Shown piece after piece: positions 37,662 to 45,063 of a stretch of 64,000 nt of DNA. A model generated the notes under the pieces. That model did not search any database. It had not been told where the DNA came from and saw only the letters and a program-made list of their open reading frames with translations. Numbering within the stretch: the first letter of the stretch is position 1; every line of letters begins with the position of its first letter. The DNA is taken from positions 2,914,001 to 2,978,000 of the forward strand of contig NZ_CP169056.1 in NCBI RefSeq assembly GCF_041890415.1. The letters are read 5' to 3'. The position numbers and the translations under genes were made by a program. The DNA comes from Pseudoxanthomonas koreensis_A (GTDB lineage: Bacteria > Pseudomonadota > Gammaproteobacteria > Xanthomonadales > Xanthomonadaceae).

Positions 37662-38648
37662 TCAGCCGCGAGCCTGGCTGTCGAGCGGGCTGAGCACCCC
37701 GCGGCCGCCGCGGTTGAGCACGTGCGTGTAGATCTGGGTGGTGGCCACATCCTTGTGCCCCAGCAGTTCCTGGATCGTGCGGATGTCGTAACCGGCCTCG
37801 AGCAGGTGGGTTGCGAATGAATGACGCAGGGTGTGCGCCGAGACCGGCTTGTCGATGCCCGCGCGCAGGCGTGCACTGCGGATGGCACGCGACAGGGTTG
37901 CGTCATCCAGGTGATGCCGGCGGGTCGTGCCATCAAGCGGATCCACCGCCAGGCGCAGCGCCGGGAACACGTATTGCCAGCCGAACTCGGTGGGCGCATT
38001 CGGATACTTGCGCGCCAGCGCATGCGGCAACCACACCGCGCCGAACCCGGCCTGGAGATCGCCGCCATGCAGGATGCGCGCGCGCTGCACCTCATCCTGC
38101 AGCGGCGCCACCAGTGACGCCGGCAGCAGCGTGCGCCGGTCGCGCCCGCCCTTGCCGTTGCGCACCAGGATCTCGTTGCGCGCGAAGTCCACGTCCTTCA
38201 CCCGCAGCCGCAGCCCCTCCATCAGCCGCATGCCGGTGCCGTACAGCAACCGCGCGACCAACGCGGTACGCCCCTCCATGCACGCCAGCAACGCCTGCAC
38301 CTGCCCCTGCGACAACACGACCGGCAGCCGCGCCGGCCGCTTGGCACGTATCACGTCCTCCATCCACGGCAGCTCCATGCCCAGCACCTGCCGGTACAGG
38401 AACAGCAGTGCCGACAGCGCCTGGTTCTGGGTGCTGGCCGCCACCTTGCCCTGCACCGCCAGCTGGCTGAGAAAGTGCTCCACCTCCCGCCCGCCCATCT
38501 CCCGCGGGTGCCGGCGCCCGTTGGCCAGGATGAACCGGCGGATCCATCCCAGGTAGGCCCGCTCCGTGCGCAAACTGTAGTGATGCACCCGCAACTTCCG
38601 CCGAACCTCGTCAAACAGCCGCGGTGCCCGCGCTTGTTTCGCATCCAT
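37662..38648 (-). CDS. intI: Integron integrase IntI
   Basis: A tyrosine recombinase of 328 residues from the ATG at 38648. Catalytic residues are seen in TGMRLMEGLRLRVKDVD (first R), SAHTLRHSFATHLLEAG (HxxR), LLGHKDVATTQIYTHV (H and the nucleophile Y). The extra integron-specific patch is present as LARKYPNAPTEFGWQYVFPA near residue 210, which separates IntI from XerC/D. The frame is intact, so the integrase may be active. It is transcribed away from the array, as in standard integrons. Confidence 0.97.
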   Translation of the reverse strand: MDAKQARAPRLFDEVRRKLRVHHYSLRTERAYLGWIRRFILANGRRHPREMGGREVEHFLSQLAVQGKVAASTQNQALSALLFLYRQVLGMELPWMEDVIRAKRPARLPVVLSQGQVQALLACMEGRTALVARLLYGTGMRLMEGLRLRVKDVDFARNEILVRNGKGGRDRRTLLPASLVAPLQDEVQRARILHGGDLQAGFGAVWLPHALARKYPNAPTEFGWQYVFPALRLAVDPLDGTTRRHHLDDATLSRAIRSARLRAGIDKPVSAHTLRHSFATHLLEAGYDIRTIQELLGHKDVATTQIYTHVLNRGGRGVLSPLDSQARG

Positions 38649-38842
38649 GTTTATCAGACGCTTCCGTGCAGATAAGAAGTAGCACCGCGTATCCACCGGT
38701 GCCCGCAAGCAGGATGTACGCGGCCATGTGGGCCGGGACATCGGGCAAGCGACTGAATGCATGTAGGAATTGACCGATTTGACCAGCACCCCCCGGGCCT
38801 GAATACTCCGGGATATCCCCCGGTTGTGGGGTCTACTAGGTG
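38649..38842. other. attI: attI region (primary cassette insertion site)
   Basis: This 194 bp between intI and the first cassette has no gene and ends at the core G^TTAGCC (38842-38848), where the first cassette begins. By position it must contain attI. I cannot mark the individual integrase-binding sites. Confidence 0.7.
38779..38807 (+). promoter_or_regulatory. Candidate cassette promoter Pc
   Basis: TTGACC (38779-38784) and AATACT (38802-38807) are separated by exactly 17 bp, pointing into the array and ending 35 bp before the first cassette junction. The match to the sigma-70 consensus is five of six and four of six. Location and direction fit a Pc promoter; it is not proven. Confidence 0.45.
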
Positions 38843-38882
38843 TTAGCCGTATGAATTACTCCGAGGCAAGGAAAAGCATTTG

Positions 38883-39575
38883 ATGCACACGCAGACCCTG
38901 CAAGATTGTTCAGAGTCATTCGAAGTCTCGGTGCGCGAGGCCCAAGAACTTTCTCCAGTGGTGCTTTTCGCGGTGGGTGCAGGTGGCAACCCAGAGCGCC
39001 ACGTTACGCTTCTGGAGACGTTGGCTGAATCAGGTTGCATGGTCGTTGCACCACATTTCCAACGACTCGCCTCGCCAGTGCCCACGCAAGCGGAATTGGC
39101 GCTCCGAGCAAGGCGGTTGTGCCTTGCACTCAATGCATTCGTCCAGCCTGGCGCGGCTGTGGTCGGCGTGGGTCACTCTATCGGTGCAGCCACACTCATC
39201 GCACTAGCTGGCGGACAAATGTGGTTGGGGCCTGGCCAGCGAGTCCACATCGTTGCAGATGGGCGGCTAACGCGCCTCGGCCTGCTTGCGCCGCCAACTG
39301 GGTTCTTCCAAGCACCGGGCGCACTTGATTCGGTGCGTGTTCCTATTCTGGCGTGGGTCGGCTCCGAGGATGTCATCACGCCTCCCGCACAAAGCGAGTG
39401 GCTGGCTCAGGCAATGCGTGACTGGCAAACTGTGGACGTTCGCATCACTGACGGCGCGGGCCACTTCTCGTTCATGGATCAACCGCCACCACAAAGCGTT
39501 GAGCCATTGCAAAACAAGCAGGCATTTCTTCAGGAGCATTCGAGAGACCTTTGCAAGTTCGTGCTCAGCAAATAG
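38883..39575 (+). CDS. Cassette 1: alpha/beta hydrolase
   Basis: The 230-residue protein shows a dienelactone-hydrolase/BAAT-like core: nucleophile elbow GVGHSIGAAT near residue 100, acid in VGSEDVITPP near 160 and histidine in GAGHFSFMD near 190. No signal peptide is seen. The ATG at 38883 overlaps the stop of a 10-codon open frame (38851-38883) as TGATG, which could couple translation. As the first cassette it should be the most strongly expressed from Pc. Confidence 0.8.
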   Translation: MHTQTLQDCSESFEVSVREAQELSPVVLFAVGAGGNPERHVTLLETLAESGCMVVAPHFQRLASPVPTQAELALRARRLCLALNAFVQPGAAVVGVGHSIGAATLIALAGGQMWLGPGQRVHIVADGRLTRLGLLAPPTGFFQAPGALDSVRVPILAWVGSEDVITPPAQSEWLAQAMRDWQTVDVRITDGAGHFSFMDQPPPQSVEPLQNKQAFLQEHSRDLCKFVLSK

Positions 39576-39611
39576 CACTGTCCGCAGTATCACGCGCGAG
39601 GCAAGTAATAC

Positions 39612-39683
39612 AGCTAACAAGTCATTCCAGCCGACCGCCATCCCGCTACGCGGTCTGTCGGCGGCTGAATTCCGGCGTTAGGC
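39612..39683 (+). repeat. attC: attC 1 (72 bp, deviant)
   Basis: Cores AGCTAAC and GTTAGGC. The inner stem is longer and different from the array norm (CCGACCGCC ... GTCGGCGGC). Confidence 0.85.
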
Positions 39684-39687
39684 CGCA

Positions 39688-40131
39688 ATGGAGAGTTCGG
39701 TGGAATCGTTGACCCCGCTACTGAGCCAACTTACAGCTATAAAGTGGCTCCTGGTTCTCATTGCGCTATGCGTGCTTGGCATGCTCATCATCTTCTTCGT
39801 CATCGCGGTCAATCTGTTGGACGCGGTAAAGGAAGGGCGGAGCAACAACCGAAGCAGCAACAAGAGGTCTGAGCTTGATGAACTACTCGCCTCTGGGCAG
39901 AGCAAAGCTGCAAAGTTCACCGCATTGGAGTGGGTCGCCTCGCAGCCCCTGAGTCCCGATGCCCATTGGGCACTCGCCAAAGCTCACTACCAGTTGGGTG
40001 AGCTATCGGAGGCGAAGAAAGTACTCACTGGCTTGCTCAAGTTTGCCCCCGAGGAGCACTACCGAGTGGACGCGTGGCTTGAGCTGCTGGACACGGAGTT
40101 CTCGGAGCGACGACCGAGGCCCGTATCCTGA
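39688..40131 (+). CDS. Cassette 2: membrane-anchored protein with TPR-like tail (copy A)
   Basis: The 147-residue product has one transmembrane helix at about residues 16-43 (WLLVLIALCVLGMLIIFFVI), a basic linker, and a C-terminal pair of TPR-like helices (HWALAKAHYQLGELSEAKK). This topology suggests an inner-membrane protein with a cytoplasmic interaction domain. The whole 514 bp cassette (39678-40191) recurs as cassette 7. No family assigned. Confidence 0.75.
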   Translation: MESSVESLTPLLSQLTAIKWLLVLIALCVLGMLIIFFVIAVNLLDAVKEGRSNNRSSNKRSELDELLASGQSKAAKFTALEWVASQPLSPDAHWALAKAHYQLGELSEAKKVLTGLLKFAPEEHYRVDAWLELLDTEFSERRPRPVS

Positions 40132-40137
40132 TATGCG

Positions 40138-40197
40138 GCCTAACAAGTCATTCAAGCCGATGCCGCTTCGCGGCACGGCTTAATTCTGGTGTTAGGC
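40138..40197 (+). repeat. attC: attC 2 (60 bp)
   Basis: Cores GCCTAAC and GTTAGGC; inner stem GCCGATGCCGC / GCGGCACGGC with a TTC loop. The same variant stem is in attC 7. Confidence 0.92.
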
Positions 40198-40201
40198 GGC
40201 T

Positions 40202-40558
40202 ATGGGGCAACTCGCTTACCACGCATCGATCCGCGAACACCTTGACGATCTCGCTAATCTCAATGAGGTCGTTGGGCCAAATGAACTCATCTGCGGGTGG
40301 TTCAATGACCTTTACTTCCCCGCGGAGAAGATCTGTCCACCCAGATATCCGCAGGAGACATGGGATCGCGGGCAACGTGAGTGGCGAGAGTGCTTCTCCG
40401 CTGGAGAATTGGCAATTCTCGCTGAATTCCACGGAGTGTTCGAGCAGCATCTTCCAAATTTGTCACAAGAATGGCCAGATTGGCGGCAAGATCCAGGGTG
40501 GCTGGCTGTAAGCGATGCGGCAAGAACAGCTGTTGAACGACTTGACTCAGCCGCCTAA
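40202..40558 (+). CDS. Cassette 3: hypothetical protein
   Basis: The 118-residue soluble, acidic, tryptophan-rich product (ICGWFNDLYFP, WDRGQREWRECFSAGELAILAEFHGVFEQ) looks like a small helical protein of the kind often annotated as unknown in cassette arrays. The ATG lies 4 bp after the GTTAGGC core. The TAA stop lies inside the attC core. I recognise no domain. Confidence 0.75.
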   Translation: MGQLAYHASIREHLDDLANLNEVVGPNELICGWFNDLYFPAEKICPPRYPQETWDRGQREWRECFSAGELAILAEFHGVFEQHLPNLSQEWPDWRQDPGWLAVSDAARTAVERLDSAA

Positions 40559-40612
40559 CAATTCATTCAAGCCGACGCCGCTTCGCGGCGCGGCTTAATT
40601 CAGGCGTTAGGC
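40553..40612 (+). repeat. attC: attC 3 (60 bp)
   Basis: Cores GCCTAAC and GTTAGGC; the TAA of the first core ends cassette gene 3. Confidence 0.95.
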
Positions 40613-40617
40613 TGCTT

Positions 40618-40944
40618 ATGAGCAACAGTCTTTACCAACCGCCAAAATCACACCCAATTGAACGGCGCTGGGCGCATGTGATCGTTGCTTTTCTATCGGC
40701 CATGTTTATTCCAGCAATACTGGCTTATGGCGTACTGGTGCTGTGGTCGTCCAGCTACTACGTCGTTGTAAGGCCTCAAGCAATTGGCACGATTGTTATC
40801 GGGGCAATCATTAGTGCTGCTGCCGTTTATAGGCACAAGCAAATCCCTCTGTGGGCCGCGGCTCTTGTTGGGGTTCTTGTCGTACTCTTATTGGCCGCTG
40901 CCCCATCAATCTGGGCTGCCCTACTAGGTCGCGGTGCAGCCTAA
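40618..40944 (+). CDS. Cassette 4: small membrane protein
   Basis: The 108-residue product has three hydrophobic helices, at about residues 18-42, 51-69 and 77-102, and a short polar N-terminus. It starts 5 bp after the core and ends on the attC TAA. No motif suggests a function; it is one of several cassette-encoded inner-membrane proteins here. Confidence 0.72.
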   Translation: MSNSLYQPPKSHPIERRWAHVIVAFLSAMFIPAILAYGVLVLWSSSYYVVVRPQAIGTIVIGAIISAAAVYRHKQIPLWAAALVGVLVVLLLAAAPSIWAALLGRGAA

Positions 40945-40998
40945 CAATTCATTCAAGCCGACGCCGCTTCGCGGCGCGGCCTAATTCAGGCGTTAGGC
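40939..40998 (+). repeat. attC: attC 4 (60 bp)
   Basis: Cores GCCTAAC and GTTAGGC; supplies the stop of gene 4. Confidence 0.95.
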
Positions 40999-41021
40999 CG
41001 CAGGAAAGATCACTGCAACCC

Positions 41022-41417
41022 ATGAGCCCGGCAACTATCACTGAGATCATGCGCCTTGGCGGTAATCCTGCCGATGAAGTCTGGTTGTGGCTGGTAACAC
41101 GGGGACCGCACGGGCCATCGTTCACTTGGAGTCAACGCCGTAATGAGGCGCGCGGTTACGTCGCCGTTGAGCATTTGCATGACGTTACAAGGGAGCTGAC
41201 CAGTTCAATTCCTGATTTTCGCCAGCGCGCTCGCCAGGTCGTTCGACTTGCCATGCAATCAAATCTTCCCGACCTCGCAAGGCGCGCTATCCAAGTGGCC
41301 GCTGTTGTTGGCGGCAGTGATGAGCTACTGCAGGTCAAACAACTTGTCGCCAGTCCTGATGCGGCTGTAGCCTCTGACGCTAAGGCATGTGCCTTCTACC
41401 TCAGGGGTCGCGTGTAG
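41022..41417 (+). CDS. Cassette 5: hypothetical protein
   Basis: The 131-residue soluble product starts MSPATITEIMRLGGNPADEVW and is mostly helical, with a middle RQRARQVVRLAMQSNLPDLA and a C-terminal alanine/valine-rich helix pair that resembles a HEAT-like or armadillo-like repeat (DELLQVKQLVASPDAAVASDAKA). The start follows CAGGAAAG at a rather long distance. No catalytic motif seen. Confidence 0.68.
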   Translation: MSPATITEIMRLGGNPADEVWLWLVTRGPHGPSFTWSQRRNEARGYVAVEHLHDVTRELTSSIPDFRQRARQVVRLAMQSNLPDLARRAIQVAAVVGGSDELLQVKQLVASPDAAVASDAKACAFYLRGRV

Positions 41418-41419
41418 CG

Positions 41420-41531
41420 GCCTAACAATGCGTTCAAGCCGAAATTGCATCGCTACGCCAGCCACATGGCAGAAAGAGCTTGCCATGTGCCCGGCTACGC
41501 GCTGCAATTCGGCTTAACTTAGGTGTTAGGC
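41420..41531 (+). repeat. attC: attC 5 (112 bp)
   Basis: Cores GCCTAAC and GTTAGGC; long class with inner palindrome CACATGGCA / TGCCATGTG. Confidence 0.93.
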
Positions 41532-41535
41532 GCTA

Positions 41536-41892
41536 GTGATCGACTCCGACGAGCTCCATGCGATTCTGCACAAGGCACTTGAGGACACCTCTCAAGTGTT
41601 CACCGGCCATGTCCAGGATGCGGACGCTTATATCGCAGAGGGTAAAGATCACCTCCTCGCGCATGTTCTTGATCCGCCTGTGCTGGCGGTGGCAGTGCCA
41701 AACGATCATGCGCGTTCCTGCAAAGTGACAATTGACAGACTTGAGGGTTATGCCCTGGCCAGCTCAGAGAGCTACTGGTTGCTCTACTGCCCCGAGGACC
41801 GACTGTTCTGGTTGGCCTGGGGTTCTGATCCGCTTAACCTCAGCCTATCGGGCTTCAGCGGGACGGATGCCCTTGAAGTCTGGCTATGCTAG
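41536..41892 (+). CDS. Cassette 6: hypothetical protein (copy A)
   Basis: The 118-residue product begins at a GTG 4 bp after the core and ends at its own TAG. It is acidic, with the middle AVPNDHARSCKVTIDRLEGY and the C-terminal SYWLLYCPEDRLFWLAWG, which looks like an all-beta or mixed small fold. The 474 bp cassette (41526-41999) is repeated as cassette 29. No family recognised. Confidence 0.7.
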   Translation: MIDSDELHAILHKALEDTSQVFTGHVQDADAYIAEGKDHLLAHVLDPPVLAVAVPNDHARSCKVTIDRLEGYALASSESYWLLYCPEDRLFWLAWGSDPLNLSLSGFSGTDALEVWLC

Positions 41893-41893
41893 C

Positions 41894-42005
41894 GCCTAAC
41901 AATGCGTTCAAGCCGACACCGCATCGGGGCGCAAACCACATGGCAGGTATAGCTTGCCATGTGCTTCACGCCCCGCTGCGGCGCGGCTTAACTTAGGTGT
42001 TAGGC
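41894..42005 (+). repeat. attC: attC 6 (112 bp)
   Basis: Cores GCCTAAC and GTTAGGC; inner arms CGCATCGGGGCG / CGCCCCGCTGCG, shared with attC 29. Confidence 0.93.
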
Positions 42006-42009
42006 CGCA

Positions 42010-42453
42010 ATGGAGAGTTCGGTGGAATCGTTGACCCCGCTACTGAGCCAACTTACAGCTATAAAGTGGCTCCTGGTTCTCATTGCGCTATGCGTGCTTG
42101 GCATGCTCATCATCTTCTTCGTCATCGCGGTCAATCTGTTGGACGCGGTAAAGGAAGGGCGGAGCAACAACCGAAGCAGCAACAAGAGGTCTGAGCTTGA
42201 TGAACTACTCGCCTCTGGGCAGAGCAAAGCTGCAAAGTTCACCGCATTGGAGTGGGTCGCCTCGCAGCCCCTGAGTCCCGATGCCCATTGGGCACTCGCC
42301 AAAGCTCACTACCAGTTGGGTGAGCTATCGGAGGCGAAGAAAGTACTCACTGGCTTGCTCAAGTTTGCCCCCGAGGAGCACTACCGAGTGGACGCGTGGC
42401 TTGAGCTGCTGGACACGGAGTTCTCGGAGCGACGACCGAGGCCCGTATCCTGA
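42010..42453 (+). CDS. Cassette 7: membrane-anchored protein with TPR-like tail (copy B)
   Basis: Identical in length and predicted protein to cassette gene 2 (147 residues, one transmembrane helix, TPR-like C-terminus). The cassette spans 42000-42513. Identity without visible drift points to recent duplication or re-insertion of the circle. Both copies keep an intact frame. Confidence 0.75.
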   Translation: MESSVESLTPLLSQLTAIKWLLVLIALCVLGMLIIFFVIAVNLLDAVKEGRSNNRSSNKRSELDELLASGQSKAAKFTALEWVASQPLSPDAHWALAKAHYQLGELSEAKKVLTGLLKFAPEEHYRVDAWLELLDTEFSERRPRPVS

Positions 42454-42459
42454 TATGCG

Positions 42460-42519
42460 GCCTAACAAGTCATTCAAGCCGATGCCGCTTCGCGGCACGG
42501 CTTAATTCTGGTGTTAGGC
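42460..42519 (+). repeat. attC: attC 7 (60 bp)
   Basis: Cores GCCTAAC and GTTAGGC; same stem variant as attC 2. Confidence 0.93.
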
Positions 42520-42564
42520 CTCTCATGAAAAGCACTTGACAAGCGCTTTAAATACAAGCATCAA

Positions 42565-43146
42565 ATGAACGACTCAAACAATATCAGGGAACCCGAAGTC
42601 ATCACCTCCATCTGGCATGCAACCAGAGAGGTCGGCTTCAGCATGGCTTCTGAGCCACTCACTTGCTCGTTCTTGCGAACACTGGCTGCGTCAAAACCAG
42701 GATCCAAATTTCTTGAGCTTGGCTCGGGAACCGGCCTCTCTACAGCATGGCTGTTGGACGGGATGAACGCCACGGCCACACTGACGACCGTAGACAATGA
42801 CGAAGTTGCACTGTCAGTGCTTCGCCACCATCTCGGCAACGACAACCGGTTAACTGTGGTGTGCTCAGACGGAGACGAGTTCATCAAAGGCATTGCCGGC
42901 CAGCGCTTCGACTTCATCTTTGCAGACACCTGGTCAGGAAAGTACCAGATGCTTGATGAAACACTGGCCCTGCTCAATCCCGGCGGCCTGTACGTTATCG
43001 ACGACATGCTGCCGCAATCAAATTGGCCAGATGGACATGCTGAGAAGGTCTCGGCGCTAACAGAGAAGCTTGAAAGCTTGCCCATGTTTGTCACGTCAAA
43101 ACTGTCGTGGGCAAGCGGCTTGATTGTTGCAACGAAATGTGCTTAA
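42565..43146 (+). CDS. Cassette 8: class I SAM-dependent methyltransferase
   Basis: The 193-residue protein has motif I FLELGSGTGLSTAWLL (about residues 50-65), motif II LTTVDNDEVAL and motif IV FDFIFADTW, in the order of class I O-methyltransferases of the caffeoyl-CoA/catechol type. It is shorter than those enzymes. The cassette ends in an attC of a different type, and its codon use is more AT-rich, which suggests a separate origin. Confidence 0.8.
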   Translation: MNDSNNIREPEVITSIWHATREVGFSMASEPLTCSFLRTLAASKPGSKFLELGSGTGLSTAWLLDGMNATATLTTVDNDEVALSVLRHHLGNDNRLTVVCSDGDEFIKGIAGQRFDFIFADTWSGKYQMLDETLALLNPGGLYVIDDMLPQSNWPDGHAEKVSALTEKLESLPMFVTSKLSWASGLIVATKCA

Positions 43147-43182
43147 TTTTCTTGTTTTCAACGCCCTCTCCTCCGCGCCGCC

Positions 43183-43252
43183 GCCTAACTCGGCGTTCAA
43201 CTGGACATCAACGTGCTGCGCACGTTGCTGCCAGTTAACTTGGGCGTTAGGC
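43183..43252 (+). repeat. attC: attC 8 (70 bp, foreign type)
   Basis: Cores GCCTAAC and GTTAGGC, but the inner stem is AACTGG ... CCAGTT with a CAACGTGCTGCGCACGTTG loop arm. This is unlike every other site in the array. Confidence 0.88.
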
Positions 43253-43268
43253 CTGCTTGGAGACATCA

Positions 43269-43607
43269 ATGCTGACCATACTTCTGCGTTGTCGAGATCT
43301 TGAGGAGACTCGCGAGTTCTACAAGTCAGTGCTCGGCTTCAGCGTCCGCGATACGGCGGAGCAAACCCTCACCGTCGAGTTGCACGGCGGAGCGCTCATC
43401 TTCACGTCCGGCGACATCTGGGAGGGTCCGCTTGGGCTCTCAGGGACCATCTACTTCACGGTTCCCAACGTGGATGGCTATTACGAAACTGTCAAAGACA
43501 ATGTTGCTGTTGCTTGGCCCCTGCAAGACATGCCGCATGGCTCTAGAGAGTTTGGTATCACTGACTGCAATGGCTACCACGTGGCTTTCCAGAGTCAGCA
43601 GGCCTAA
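43269..43607 (+). CDS. Cassette 9: VOC (glyoxalase/dioxygenase) family protein
   Basis: The 112-residue product has the beta-alpha-beta-beta-beta pattern of one VOC module pair: LLRCRDLEETREFYKSVLGF at the start and REFGITDCNGYHVAFQ at the end. Metal-ligand positions are not all conserved, so binding (for example drug sequestration) is as likely as catalysis. An in-frame TTG upstream is less likely than the ATG. Ends on the attC TAA. Confidence 0.82.
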   Translation: MLTILLRCRDLEETREFYKSVLGFSVRDTAEQTLTVELHGGALIFTSGDIWEGPLGLSGTIYFTVPNVDGYYETVKDNVAVAWPLQDMPHGSREFGITDCNGYHVAFQSQQA

Positions 43608-43713
43608 CAATGCGTTCAAGCCGAAACCGCTTCGTTCCGCAAACCACATGGCAGGTAAAGCTTGCCATGTGGTTCGCTCCACTACGCGGTTCGGCTTAAC
43701 TTAGGTGTTAGCC
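43602..43713 (+). repeat. attC: attC 9 (112 bp)
   Basis: Cores GCCTAAC and GTTAGCC; long class. Supplies the stop of gene 9. Confidence 0.93.
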
Positions 43714-43716
43714 GTC

Positions 43717-44154
43717 ATGGACACATCGATCCGACCCATAGAGTTTGACTCGGCCGCCGAGGCTCTGCTCAGTTCCTGCCACTTGCCCACCAGCGACCTG
43801 TCCGGATCGTCCAAGGTGTTGTTGTTCGGCCATGCGCCTGATGGCACTTTGACCGGGATGGTCGGTCTGGAGATACACGGAGCAAATGCGCTGCTTCGCT
43901 CACTTGCCGTTACAGAGTCACACCGCAGCACAGGACTTGGTGCCAAACTTGCTTCATGCGCAGAGCAGCAAGCTGCGGTGCTGGGTGCACATGCCGTGTA
44001 CTTGCTTACCACCACCGCAGACAAATTTTTTGAGCGTCGCGGATACGTCCATGCCAGTCGCAATGAGGCCCCGGCATCCATCGCCCGCACCAGCCAATTC
44101 TCGGAGTTGTGCCCGTCGTCATCGGCTTTCATGGTCAAGCGGCTTAACGGCTAA
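43717..44154 (+). CDS. Cassette 10: GNAT acetyltransferase, ArsN2-like
   Basis: The 145-residue protein follows the ArsN2 pattern closely: SIRPIEFDSAAEALLSSCHLP at the N-terminus, LLRSLAVTESHRSTGLGAKL (acetyl-CoA loop) near residue 63, YLLTTTADKFFERRGY near 95, and PASIARTSQFSELCPSSSA near the end. ArsN2 proteins occur in arsenic-resistance operons, but their acceptor is not settled. Ends on the attC TAA; the start is 3 bp after the core. Confidence 0.82.
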   Translation: MDTSIRPIEFDSAAEALLSSCHLPTSDLSGSSKVLLFGHAPDGTLTGMVGLEIHGANALLRSLAVTESHRSTGLGAKLASCAEQQAAVLGAHAVYLLTTTADKFFERRGYVHASRNEAPASIARTSQFSELCPSSSAFMVKRLNG

Positions 44155-44208
44155 CAATTCGTCCAAGCCGACGCCGCTTCGCGGCGCGGCTTAACTCAGG
44201 TGTTAGCG
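44149..44208 (+). repeat. attC: attC 10 (60 bp)
   Basis: Cores GGCTAAC and GTTAGCG; supplies the stop of gene 10. Confidence 0.93.
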
Positions 44209-44221
44209 CGCAAGGGGACTT

Positions 44222-44575
44222 ATGACGCGATCCGAAAGAGCTAGTCAGATCTGGGCTGTTCTGGCGTGGGCCGCAAAGAACAGACAGTCGCTGACTTACA
44301 GTCACGTTTCTGCACTTATCGGAGTTCCACGAGCAGGTCTCGGGCAGTTGCTTGAGCCAATTCAGTCCTACTGCATTCTCAACAAACTGCCGCCTCTAAC
44401 GGTACTCGTCGTGCAGCAAGAGTCGGGGCTGCCCGGTTCTGGCTTTACTGGCGCTACCGCCGACGCACTGGCAAAGGCTCAGATGAGTGTCTTTGCTCAT
44501 GACTGGCTTGCTCAGGGCAACCCGCAGCCAGAGGGCCTGGAGGCGGCGGTTGCTCAGTTGCCCTCCAATGGCTAG
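44222..44575 (+). CDS. Cassette 11: hypothetical protein, winged-helix-like
   Basis: The 117-residue product has a helix-turn-helix-like core (LTYSHVSALIGVPRAGLGQLLEPIQ) followed by LPPLTVLVVQQESGLPGSGF. This resembles small cassette-encoded proteins with a fold like the DNA-binding domain of alkyltransferase-like proteins. The PCHR motif of MGMT is absent. DNA binding is inference. An AAGGGGA lies before the ATG. Confidence 0.72.
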   Translation: MTRSERASQIWAVLAWAAKNRQSLTYSHVSALIGVPRAGLGQLLEPIQSYCILNKLPPLTVLVVQQESGLPGSGFTGATADALAKAQMSVFAHDWLAQGNPQPEGLEAAVAQLPSNG

Positions 44576-44581
44576 GTTGCG

Positions 44582-44641
44582 CGCTAACAATTCGTTCAAG
44601 CCGATGCCGCTTCGCGGCACGGCTTAACTCAAGCGTTAGGC
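44582..44641 (+). repeat. attC: attC 11 (60 bp)
   Basis: Cores CGCTAAC and GTTAGGC. The first core is the reverse complement of the GTTAGCG that begins the same cassette. Confidence 0.92.
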
Positions 44642-44661
44642 CACAAGGAGCAGAGTCGGGT

Positions 44662-45033
44662 ATGGCAGTTGCGCCTGGTCTATCAGCTCGCCGCTTCTCT
44701 CAGCGCCTTTGTGCTTCGGCCAGCGTCTCGCCGCGCGGGATAGGTCTGCGGTCGGGTTGTTCGGCTTCGGTCGCTTCGGCGCCGACCAGGCAGGGGCTCA
44801 CGGTCTTATCTCGGGGCAGGCCCTGGCTTCGGAGACTCCCAGCGGATGGTTTGCGGCCGCGCGCCAGCTCTTGGTGGCTTCGGGAACACCCAAGGCAAAC
44901 AGCTTGCGTGCCTCTCACTGTCGTCGCATGCTGCGGCCTAACAGTTCGTTCAAGCCGACGCCGCTTCGTTACGCAAACCATATGGCAGGTAGAGCTTGCC
45001 ATATGGTGTGCTCCACTACGCGGCGCGGCTTAA
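44662..45033 (+). CDS. Cassette 12: doubtful open frame running into attC
   Basis: The 406 bp cassette (44636-45041) has no convincing gene. The frame from the ATG at 44662, 11 bp after AAGGAG, gives 123 residues rich in Ser, Arg and Cys that continue through the whole 112 bp attC, with no family resemblance. Another plus-strand frame from about 44709 gives a more natural composition but lacks a good start. The cassette may hold a decayed gene or an RNA. Confidence 0.3.
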   Translation: MAVAPGLSARRFSQRLCASASVSPRGIGLRSGCSASVASAPTRQGLTVLSRGRPWLRRLPADGLRPRASSWWLREHPRQTACVPLTVVACCGLTVRSSRRRFVTQTIWQVELAIWCAPLRGAA

Positions 45034-45047
45034 CTCAGGTGTTAGGC
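44936..45047 (+). repeat. attC: attC 12 (112 bp)
   Basis: Cores GCCTAAC and GTTAGGC; inner palindrome in the variant CATATGGCA / TGCCATATG. Confidence 0.93.
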
Positions 45048-45063
45048 CGCACAGGGGAGGCTT

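Noticed and set aside
38649..38760. LexA box controlling intI
   Set aside because: I looked for a LexA-type palindrome in the intI upstream region and found none convincing; regulation by SOS cannot be claimed from this sequence.
42536..42567. TTGACA just before the methyltransferase gene of cassette 8 as an internal promoter
   Set aside because: No acceptable -10 sequence occurs 16-18 bp downstream, and any such element would fall on the start codon.
44700..45002. Minus-strand open frame of 100 residues across cassette 12 and its attC
   Set aside because: It begins inside the attC, is Arg/Ser-rich without any family pattern, and such frames recur over every long attC as shadows.
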